Assembly: GCA_007922225.1 (NCBI GenBank)
Contig: ML680041.1
Coordinates: 587,025 to 651,024 of the forward strand
Direction: 5' to 3'
Source: Emydura subglobosa
Lineage: Eukaryota > Chordata > Testudines > Chelidae
DNA: 64,000 nucleotides
Shown here: positions 32,202-40,764 of the stretch, piece by piece
How positions within the stretch are numbered: position 1 is the stretch's first letter
How the letters are laid out: each line of letters begins with the position of its first letter
Program-made: the position numbers and the translations under genes
Notes under the pieces: generated by a model
Told to the model about the DNA's origin: nothing
Databases searched by the model: none
Seen by the model: the letters and a program-made list of their open reading frames with translations, nothing else

Positions 32202-33317
32202 CTAAGAGGATGCAGTGTGGGGAGGACCATATCCTGAGGGAGTCGGCTGCCCCGCGGCCCCATCCCGCCGGGCCCCCTCACCCCCGGACTCCCGCCGCCC
32301 TATCTCCATGCCGTCCCCTGCCACCGTGTCCTTGTCTAGGTCCCTTAAGGAGGGCGACTTCCTGGGTGCCTCCCCGGAGGCCGCCTCGAAGAACTGGGCG
32401 ATGAATTTGGCTCCCGAGGTCTTGATCAAGTCGCCGGCGGCGAAGACGTAGAGGACGGGGTTGATGCTGCTGCTGAGGAAGGCCAGGGCGGTGGCCCCCG
32501 CCCGGCCGGCCTTCCACGCCTGGGCCAGCCTCTCGGCCGCCCTCCCCGAGGCCAGGTTGGAGGCCACCTGCAGCACGTTGACCACGTGGTAGGGCACCCA
32601 GAGGGCGGCGAAGCAGAGCACCACGGCGGCGATCAGCTTCCCGGTCCGGGCGCCCCGGCGCCGCCAGCGGCGCCCCCGCAGCTGCACCAAGATGGCGGAG
32701 TAGCATCCCACGATGATGGCGAAGGGCACCACGAAGGCCACCACAGTCTCCAGGGTGAAGTGGAAGACGGCCAGGCCCGGCGTGGCGTGGCAGGGCTCGC
32801 AGATCAGCCACCGCCCGGAGGGGTCGGCCAGCAGCTGGCGGTAGACGAAGGCCGGGGCGGCCAACAGGACGGCCGCTGCCCAGAGGCCGGCCAAGAGCTT
32901 GACCACCAGGCGCTTCTTGCGGATGGCTTGGGAGAGGTAAGGCCGGCTGACGGCCAAGCACCGGTCCACACTCATGAGCGTGATGATGAAGATGCTGGCG
33001 TACATGTTGACACAGCAGAGGTAGTAGACGCCTTTGCAGACGGCGAGGCCGAAGAACCAGGTCTTGAAGGTCAGGAAGAGGATGAAGAAGGGGGTCAGCA
33101 GCAGGACGGCCCCGTCGGCCACGGCCAGGTTGAGGACCAGCAGGCAGGTGACCGAGCGGCGGCTGGGCTTCATCTTCCAGAGGATGCTCCACACCACGAA
33201 GACGTTGCCCGGCAGCCCGATGAGGGCGGCCAGGAGGAGGAAAACGGTCCCGGTCACGCTGGAGACCGAGGACGTCAGGAGGGTGACGTTGCTGGAGGTG
33301 TGAAGGCAGCTGTTCAT
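32202..33317 (-). CDS. LTB4R2: Leukotriene B4 receptor 2 (BLT2)
   Basis: A class A G-protein-coupled receptor of 371 residues in one coding exon, similar in length to family members. BLT2 is the low-affinity LTB4 receptor and also binds the lipid 12-HHT. Seen directly: a sequon at Asn10, helix-1 LIGLPGN, helix-2 LAVADGAVLLLTPFF (as in human BLT2), DRC in place of DRY, FAALWVPYHVV in helix 6 and SSINPVLYVF in helix 7. A basic loop (RGRRWRRRGAR) precedes helix 6, and the tail FEAASGEAP parallels human FEGSGEAR. The ATG at 33315-33317 sits in GCCGCCATGA, an ideal initiation context, shortly after an acceptor (CTCTCCACCGCAG). The frame upstream is intron. Gene order with LTB4R matches mammals; spacing here is about 4.2 kb. 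Confidence 0.95.
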   Translation of the reverse strand: MNSCLHTSSNVTLLTSSVSSVTGTVFLLLAALIGLPGNVFVVWSILWKMKPSRRSVTCLLVLNLAVADGAVLLLTPFFILFLTFKTWFFGLAVCKGVYYLCCVNMYASIFIITLMSVDRCLAVSRPYLSQAIRKKRLVVKLLAGLWAAAVLLAAPAFVYRQLLADPSGRWLICEPCHATPGLAVFHFTLETVVAFVVPFAIIVGCYSAILVQLRGRRWRRRGARTGKLIAAVVLCFAALWVPYHVVNVLQVASNLASGRAAERLAQAWKAGRAGATALAFLSSSINPVLYVFAAGDLIKTSGAKFIAQFFEAASGEAPRKSPSLRDLDKDTVAGDGMEIGRRESGGEGARRDGAAGQPTPSGYGPPHTASS

Positions 33318-33393
33318 GGCGGCAGCGGGGGCAGGACGGATTTCCCTGCGGTGGAGAGGCGAGGGGAAGGAGGTGAACTTAGAGATGGGCAAA

Positions 33394-33395
33394 AG

Positions 33396-33431
<36 letters not shown>

Positions 33432-33530
33432 GCGTGGGTGGATGGATGAATGGATAGATAGATAGAGGGGGTGTATGGGGATGGATGGATGGAGAGAAAG
33501 AGAGACGGATGGGAATGGGGCTGGACTGAT
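33394..33530. repeat. GATA / GGAT microsatellite
   Basis: (GATA)n at 33398-33432 followed by GGATGGAT and AGAGAGAGA-type runs, in the 5' intron of LTB4R2. Confidence 0.9.
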
Positions 33531-33614
33531 GGATAGATTGCAGAATTCAGGAGGTGCGTATGGGGAGATAGATTAGAAACAGAAAGTGCATTTTCTAGAA
33601 AAAGAAAGAAAGAA

Positions 33615-33730
33615 AGACCCCAGCCCCGCCGGTGCCCCTCACTCCCGACCCGCAGCCCCCTGCTAGCCCCGCCCTGGGCTGCCCCCAACCCCGCCGGTGC
33701 CCCTCACTCCCGACCCGACGTACCCCACTG
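33615..33730 (+). repeat. Dispersed GGTGCCCCTCACTCCCGACCC repeat, two units
   Basis: Two tandem units of about 62 bp (CGCCGGTGCCCCTCACTCCC). Same family as 6185-6400 and 29236-29350. Confidence 0.65.
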
Positions 33731-34019
33731 AGCGGCCTCCACCCCAGGCGGGCGTCTCCCGTCCTCTTCTAGCCCAGTCCCTCCATGGCCGGGCGGTGGC
33801 CGGATGGCAGCGCGGCACGTCTAGACCGGAGCAGCTGAGTAATGGGGCCCCGGAGGGTGGGGCTGGGCCGAGGGGAAGCCGGGCGGGTTGGCAGGGTCCC
33901 CAGTGCGCCCCCCGCCAGCCGCTCCCAGGGAGGGACAGGGGGGACGCCCCTAGGGGTGTCCAAGGTCCATTCGTCCTCTCCCCCAGCTCCCACTTCCGTC
34001 CTCTGCCCGCCTCTCGCCC

Positions 34020-34031
34020 GCTGAGTCAGCA
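34020..34031. promoter_or_regulatory. Palindromic MARE/NF-E2-like site upstream of LTB4R2
   Basis: GCTGAGTCAGCA contains the 11-base palindrome GCTGAGTCAGC, a match to the Maf recognition element and to AP-1. It lies about 700 bp upstream of the LTB4R2 start codon. Function is inferred only. Confidence 0.3.
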
Positions 34032-34811
34032 CTTCTGGCCAGGGAAAAGGAAGACAGCGCAGGATGGGTGCTGAGGGCTGATAAGGCCCCCAGATCCTCC
34101 CTCTGGGAGAGAAAACGCTGGCGGGCCCAGAGACATTCCAGGGCTCGCAGTGGGAGGGGAGAGCACTCACTCCCGACCCGCAGCCCCCTGTTCTTCCATC
34201 CCTGGGCTCCCCTAAACCGCTCTGGCATTGCCCCGCAATCCTTGGGAAATTCTCCCACGAAACAGGCCGGTCTCTGCGATCCCCAGCCGGCAGGGCGGCC
34301 AGGGTGTTGCAAAAAGAAAGGCCTGTTTTCTTAGCACCCCTTTATCATCATCATCATCGAGATGAAGCAGGACTCACCTACAGTCACCGGGAGTATTTCT
34401 TGCTCCTTCCTCCAGCCCCTGGCCACGTTTGAGTTCGTTGTCTGGAGATGAAGACCAAGAGCCAGGCCGTGTAACGAGGGAGCGCCGGAAGCCCGAGAAC
34501 CTCCACCGCGTCTGTAATGATCAGGTTCAGATTCCTTCTCTAGGGAACCAGTGAGCCCCCCCCCTCCACCTCTAACATGCCGGCGGGAGATCCTTGGGCC
34601 TGCCCCCCCGGAACGTGGCTGCCCCTGGCACTCCAGGGTGAGTCTCCACACCTGGCTGGTCCACCTACGTACGCCCCGGATCCTCGGCCTGGGCGGGGTG
34701 CTTCCAGGAATGTCTCTTCCCGCGTCGACTCCCCTGCCGGGCATGCTGAGACTGGAGAGATTCGAAAACCTTGGATTCCTCCCTGTCTGAGCTAATCCCT
34801 GAAACCTTCAC

Positions 34812-35015
34812 CCCACCCTGAGCTGGGGAGAGAACCCAGGAGTCCTGGCTTCCAGCCCCCCCGGGGGGGACCCCTGGGCCCCCCCCCCCCGGGGTGGGGG
34901 TAGAACCCCGGGGTCCTGGTTTCCCACCCCCCCCCCCACCCCGCGCACTAACCACTAGACCCCACTCCCCTCCCCAGAGATGGTGATAGAACCCAGGAAT
35001 CCTGGCACCCAGCTC
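34812..35015 (-). repeat. MIR-like SINE heads (reverse)
   Basis: Units with GAGAGAACCCAGGAGTCCTG, ACTAACCACTAGACCCCACT and GATAGAACCCAGGAATCCTG. Confidence 0.6.
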
Positions 35016-35424
35016 TAACTCACCAGTGTCACAGAGTTTAAGGACAGATGGGGGCCAGCCTGAACCCCCCCCCCACACACACACCCATCTAGCACAGGCC
35101 GCCAACCCCCTCCCAGTCCCTACGGCGACTGGAGAGACCCTGAGTGTGCGAGCCCGAAAAATCGCTTGGGGGCCCCGGCACATCCCATGAACCCCGGGCA
35201 GGCACCTTATTTCACGTGGGCTTTTTAACCACAGGCGTTGAGTCTCCCCCCCCGCCCCCTGCGTGCCCCCACAGCGCGGCGCCCCCCAGTGGCGTTTGCA
35301 AGAGGAGCGCACCCCCCTACTGCACCCTCCCCGGTGCCCAACTCCCAGAAGCACGGTAGAGGTAGGGCTGAGCGGGACCTGCAGAGGGCACCGAGGCCAG
35401 CCCAGGCACGGACGTTCGGGAGGC

Positions 35425-35535
35425 CGCCTCGCTCTAACCACTAGACCCCACTGCCCTCCCAGAGCTGGGGATAGAACCCAGGAGTCCTGGCTCCTTGTCC
35501 CCCCTCCCCTGCCGCCGCTAAAAACCACTAGACCA
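35425..35535 (-). repeat. MIR-like SINE head (reverse)
   Basis: CTCTAACCACTAGACCCCAC, then GGGATAGAACCCAGGAGTCC and a partial second unit. Confidence 0.6.
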
Positions 35536-35689
35536 ACTCCCCGGCTGGGGGGTTGCGTGAATTGTGCTGTGATCTGGGGCCTACCGGAGGCCCATCCTAT
35601 CATTTGTGTCTGGGGGGCTGGGGTGGGACAAGGCTGGCCTCTGCTCGGGGAAGTCCAGATCTCTCCCCGCCCTCGCTCCCCACAGGCAG

Positions 35690-35790
35690 CAGAAAGGGAC
35701 GAGGAAGACGAGGCTGATGGTGCGGAAGAAAGAGCCACCCGCAGCCACCAGCTCCTGGGGCCAAAGGATCCAGAGACTTGTAGCGACGGG
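35690..35790 (-). pseudogene. Decayed transmembrane exon of an Ig-superfamily receptor
   Basis: Reading the minus strand, one frame gives SWWLRVALS and the adjacent frame gives SFFRTISLVFLV. Together these parallel the transmembrane exon of the intact receptor at 40405-40506 (RFWLREVALGVSFFTINGLI). At the nucleotide level the change of frame coincides with about 8 bases missing between GTGGCTCT and TTCTTC. No matching Ig exons were found nearby, so this looks like the remnant of another gene copy. A chance resemblance is possible because the match is short. Confidence 0.5.
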
Positions 35791-35889
35791 GGACGCAAGA
35801 GAGGGAGAAAAGATGGTTTCCCTGCTGCGCCCCAACTGAGGAGAGCAAGCGCTGCTCTGTGTGTACATGTGCCTGCCCCCTTGGGCACC

Positions 35890-36132
35890 ACTCTAGACAC
35901 CACTCTCCTCCTTATGCTGGGGGTTGAACCCAGGAGTCCTGGCTCCCAGCCTCCCCACACACACTCTAACCACTAGACACCACTGCCTTCCCAGGGCTGG
36001 GGAGAGAACCCAGGAGTCCTGGCTCCCAACCCCCACCCACCCACCAGTGCTCTAACCACTAGACCCAACTCCCCTTCCTGTGCTGGGGATTGAACCCAGG
36101 AGTCCTGGCTCCCAGCCCCCCCGCTCTAACCA
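35890..36132 (-). repeat. MIR-like SINE heads, three copies (reverse)
   Basis: Three units with GAACCCAGGAGTCCTGGCTC and CTCTAACCACTAGACACCAC. Confidence 0.6.
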
Positions 36133-36413
36133 CCCACCTTGCCTGCTGCTGCGATCCCGCCTGATCTCCCCTGTCCGTGGTATTTCTGGTCTGCTCAAGT
36201 GCTGCTCCTGTCCTCAGAATGGGTCCCAAGCCCCCCAGGCTCTCTGCCCCATCCCTCCAGTGTCTATCCTAGGGTGGGTGAACACCTCCCACACAACCTC
36301 TCCTTTCAGGTAGGTCAAAGAGGCCGGTGGGGGACTGGCGGGGGGAGACATTGAGACATAGGCCGTAGGCCAGTGGTACCAAGCGTGGAAAAATTCGGGA
36401 GATACCTCTGTGG

Positions 36414-37080
36414 AGTATCACCTGATAATACCTGGGTACCAGCGAGCACTGTAGCAAGGGGGCGTGGCTTCCCCCTCTGAGAAGACGAGGGAGGGACTGC
36501 TACTCAACCTCCAGGACGGCGGAGCCAGAGAAGCCACGCCCACCATGCCAGAAGTATAAAGAGCGGGACCTACAGTGCCGATGGAAGGCGGGCCAGAGGG
36601 GAAGGCGGGCCCCAGCCCGCCACTGCAGAGAGGAGCTGGGGACTCTGGAGGACCCAGACAGCAAGAATTTTGGGGGACCACCACTGGCAACGTACCCCGG
36701 GGAGGCCCAGGGCTGGGACCTATCCACACCACCCCTAAGGTGGTTGCCTCGTCCTGGTCTGTCAAGCTACGGAGGCCTGTAGACACTTTGCCTGCACCAC
36801 CCTGATCGAGGGCCAGGGCAATAGACGGTGAAGAGCTGAATCCCTGTGTAAGGTTGGCCCACACAGGTGTGACAGCGAGGGGGCATGGCCTCCCTCCAAG
36901 ACGACCAGGGAGGGACAGGCCACGTCCTCTACACTGCTGGAGAAGATGGTCGTAGGATACCCGCATACTGAACAAGCCAAGTTGTATCTCCTCAGAGTAT
37001 CATCTGATAATAGCTGGGTACCTTTGATTACTGCTGGAGAAGGTGGTCCTAGGGTACCCATCCACCTATCTCCACCCTTC
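36414..37080. repeat. Unclassified element bounded by 27-bp direct repeats
   Basis: Positions 36414-36440 and 36996-37022 are direct repeats (25 of 27 bases equal; both end in CTGGGTACC). Inside, 36451-36495 and 36868-36917 share GGGGGCRTGGCYTCCCTCC and GACGANCAGGGAGGGAC. A further duplicated piece (CTGCTGGAGAAGRTGGTC) occurs at 36937 and 37033. Family not recognised. Confidence 0.45.
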
Positions 37081-37159
37081 ATCTCCTCTTTCGTTCTTGG
37101 CTCGTAGATGGGCAACCTCTTTAAGTCGTATGATGTCTTTAACACACGTAAGGCAGAGG

Positions 37160-37720
37160 TAAAACCTCATTATAGGTTGGAAGGGACCTCAGGCGGTATC
37201 TAGTCCAACCCCCTGCTCAAAGCAGGACTAACCTCAGCTAAATCATCCCAGCCAGGGCTTTGCCAAGCTGGGCCTTAAAAACCTGTAGGTAAAAACCCTA
37301 GGTAACGCATTCCAGTGCTTCACCACCCTCCCAGGGAAATTTTTTTTCCTAATATCCAACCTAGACCTCCCCCACTGCAACTTGAGACCATTGCTCCTTG
37401 TTCTGTCATCTGCCACCACTGAGAACAGCCTAGCTCCATCCTCCCTGGAACCCCCCCTTCAGGTAGTTAAAGGCTGCTATCAAATCCTTCCTCATTCTTC
37501 TCTTCTGCAGACTAAACCAGCCTAGTTCCCTCAGTCTCTTCTCATAAGTCATGTGCCCCAGCCCACCAATCATTTTTGTTTCCCTCCACTGGACTCTCTT
37601 CTATTTGTTCACATCCTTCCTGTAATGGACGGCCTAAAACTGGACACAATACTCCAAATGCGGCCTCACTGGTGCCGAATAGAGGGGAATAATCACTTCT
37701 CTCGATCTGCCGGCAATGCT
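37160..37720 (-). mobile_element. CR1 LINE, 3' part (reverse)
   Basis: Begins with TAGGTTGGAAGGGACCTCAG and CTAGTCCAACCCCCTGCTCA, then runs antisense through the RT C-terminus (TTCCAGTGCTTCACCACCCT; CTTGAGACCATTGCTCCTTG) to about 37720. Confidence 0.85.
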
Positions 37721-37835
37721 CCTACTCACCTGGAATACCGAGTCCAGTTCTGGTTTGAGAAAGAGGAATTCCAACTGGACCAGGTGCGGAAAAGGGCCAC
37801 TGGGATGGTGAGAAAGTCTGTGGACACCTCACCGC
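37721..37835 (+). mobile_element. CR1 LINE fragment in the opposite direction
   Basis: The plus-strand frame reads HLEYRVQFW, then [12 protein letters not shown], matching the CR1 RT end blocks HLEYCVQFW and [12 protein letters not shown]. It abuts the antisense copy at 37160-37720, giving a head-to-head junction. Confidence 0.6.
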
Positions 37836-38590
37836 TGTGGGCCCCTCCCGGGAGATCTGATCCAGGACTTTCCAGGTCACGAAATCCAGCCCCTGAAAAT
37901 TTAGGCCTTTAAATGGGGTGTTTTCTGTTCTAGTTCACACAGGGACTGATCCAGGCTGGATCCAGTTTCTCATGAGATCAAGCCCCCCTGGCAGCTTGTC
38001 TTGACAGATGGAAGGAGCATCCGGGGGTTGATCTGTACCCCAGATAGAATTCCAAATGTTCATGGCCTCACCTCGCTGCTTCTTTTGTTTTTTCCTCCTG
38101 CCCCGGAATCTGCCAGTTTCCTCGCACCCCTCAGCGTGACCGACACAAGCCTCTGTGTGCACGTGATCCCGCCTGCCAGGGGTACGTGGCTTATCTCGGC
38201 GTGCCCCGTCTTCACTCCCAGGCCCAGGGAAGATGATTTTCAGCCTTGCTACAGAGCTCTCCCGGAGGTGACCGGCGTGGCACTAGAGATCTCACAGTTC
38301 TTTGTGGGAACTGGGCACCCTCCGCCAGTTGGCTCAGGTCACAGCATGGGCACCACGCTGGGGAGGAGAAGGTTTCACAGATCATCGGCCATCTGAGAAA
38401 ACAGGGTGTGTAAATTAGTGACTCAACGAGGCGGGAAAGCAGAGAGGAAGCCACAGATAACATCAATGCACCGGCAGCAAGATGGTGCCGATACGGCCAG
38501 CGTGATGAGCTCGTCATGCCACCTAAGGGGTCGCGGGGTAACAAGAACGGTGTTTGCCCGTCTCCCCACCTGGCCAGTGTCGGAGGGGGG
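37836..38590. other. Intergenic, nothing recognised
   Basis: No exon, known repeat or regulatory array was recognised here beyond short simple-sequence stretches. Confidence 0.4.
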
Positions 38591-39005
38591 GGCCGAGACT
38601 TTCACCCATGTGAAAATGACGCCACCACCAGAGGGGAAACCGAGGCACAGGCACGGCAAGCGACTGGAATGGAAGCCAGGAGTCCTGGCAGCCAGCCCCA
38701 ATCCACAGAGCCCTCACTTCCATGCCAGCGTTGCGGATGGAACCCAGGAGTCCTGGCACCCCGCCCCCCGCTCTAACCCACTAGTCCCCACTTCCCGGTC
38801 AGAGCTTGGGATACAACACCTGTGTGCTGATTTCTCGACCCCTGCTTTAACCCATTGAGCTCATATCCTCCTTCACAATCAGGGATAGAACCCAGGAGTC
38901 CTGGTTTCCAGCCTTCCCCCGACCCTGCTCTGACCACTAGACCCCACTCCTCTCCCAGAGCTGCGGAGAGAACCCAGGAGTCCTGGAGCCCACACCTCCC
39001 CCTGG
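38590..39005 (-). repeat. MIR-like SINE with core and several heads (reverse)
   Basis: Core GGGGAAACCGAGGCACAGGC, then heads with GAAGCCAGGAGTCCTGGCAG, GAACCCAGGAGTCCTGGCAC, CTCTAACCCACTAGTCCCCA, GAACCCAGGAGTCCTGGTTT and CTGACCACTAGACCCCACTC. Confidence 0.6.
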
Positions 39006-39536
39006 GGATGGACCAGAGAGGCCGTGACAGTGTCAGTTCCCCATATATGCCCCCAGCCCAGCATGTAGGGAGACAGGAGGGCAAAAGGAATTTTGGTGTC
39101 AGGTTTGGTGCCCTTAGCATCACTGAGAGACAGGGACTGTAGCAGGCGGGCTGCAGTGACTGGCCCCGACCTCTTGCGGGCTACTTCTTTCTCTGCCCCT
39201 CAAACATCAGGGCCAAGTGGCTGTTTTCTGCTCCACCGAGTGGCTCAGCGATTGGTGGAAACTGCTGGCCTCAGCCCAGCACAACCGGGGAAGGAGTTGC
39301 TGTTTGTGGTCCAAAGGAGACTCACCCTCTGGCCTCAGCAGTGCGGGGCCAATGACACACACCATGTGGGGGACAAAATAACCATGGCAAAGGAAATGAG
39401 ACACAAAGGCCAGACAGGGCTAAAAAAGGTTTCGTTTAAAAGTTAGAGGTGGAGGGGATATTTAAAGTTATTTACACAGCCTTGAATGTACGCGGAAAAC
39501 AAAGTTTTGAGGTGCCTAGACTCTTCCTTCAGCCAC

Positions 39537-39537
39537 T

Positions 39538-39590
<53 letters not shown>
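39537..39590. repeat. (TTTC)n microsatellite
   Basis: Thirteen uninterrupted TTTC units. Confidence 0.95.
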
Positions 39591-39856
39591 AAAACACACC
39601 CAGCTGGTTTCTCCCAGCTTTGTAGCAGGAAAAGTGGCACACAATGATTTTGGTTGGCCGCTAATATTTCTGAAGCAGACTATTCAGATCTGAACCCAGT
39701 TGGGCTACAGACCAGGCTGGGCATCTGTGAGCAGGGAAGAAATAGTCATAGTCGGTGGCCGAGCCGTCACATCCCATTTTAGTACTCATTATTCCCATCT
39801 GACTGGGAAGCGGGGCTGGAGTCCTCGTTCGCCATGGAGGGTGCAGAATGGCCCGA

Positions 39857-40731
39857 CTAATCGGTGGCCGATTGAAATGGGGCTGAGTAAATGTTTGTTC
39901 GAGTTGGGTCAGGGCCTTCTTTGCGCTTCTCTGGGGGACCTGAGAATGAGAAAAGCACGTGATGAGACTCAGGTCACCAGCAAAGAAAGAAAGAAAATGG
40001 GAATGTGGGGGCACTTTTTAATGGGAGACCTTCTCGGAGCAGGCGATGTGCTGAAGCAAATAAGGGGTGTCTGTGGGAGGGTTCATCAGCCGAGCAGGGA
40101 GACCAGCAATTCCTGCGTGGTTGCTCGTCAGCAGCTGCCCCCTCCCACAGTCACCCAGCAGGGTCCTCCCCAGAGACGGTTGCATCTCAGCAGGTGGCGC
40201 CCTGAGGTTGGAAGAGGAGCTGTAAGTGTATCGCTGGCGGGCAGAGGATAGGCTCAGAGTTGCCGCCGGCAGAAGCCGCTCTCCCAGGGCAGACGCAGGA
40301 GGAGAAATTTCAGGGTCCGTTTGTTTAAGGTACCCCGAGCTCCTCAGAAAGTGGGGGAGGGGGAGGAGGAAAATGTGCCTCTACCCCGGGCCCAAGACAA
40401 TTACCTTTTCTCTTCATGCAGAGGTGGGTGATGAGGAAGATGAGGCCGTTAATGGTGAAGAAGGACACACCCAGAGCCACCTCCCGGAGCCAGAAACGGC
40501 TGCGCGCTGCAAAAAGAGGCAAACAGGTAAAGAAACAATATTCTGGCTGGACGGTGTGTGTCACGGCTGCCTCCAGCTGGAGGGATGGAGACCAGCACTG
40601 TGTGTGTGTGTGTGTGTGTGCGTGTGTGTGTGACAGCTGCCTCTTGCTGGAGGGATGGAGACCAGCACTGTGTGTGTGTGTGTGCGTTGTGTGATGGCTG
40701 CCCCCTGCTGGAGGGATGGAGACCAACACTC

Positions 40732-40764
<33 letters not shown>

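Noticed and set aside
32586..33401. 271-codon plus-strand open frame rich in Gly, Glu and Gln
   Set aside because: It is antisense to LTB4R2, and its composition follows from the GC-rich receptor codons.
34665..35960. 431-codon open frame on the minus strand
   Set aside because: It runs through SINE heads and GC-rich repeats and has no domain. Only the short stretch near 35.7 kb resembles a real exon, and there two frames are needed.
33318..39850. A CIDEB gene, expected beside LTB4R2 by mammalian synteny
   Set aside because: No CIDE-N-like exon was seen on either strand; the stretch holds SINEs, CR1 and the receptor relic.
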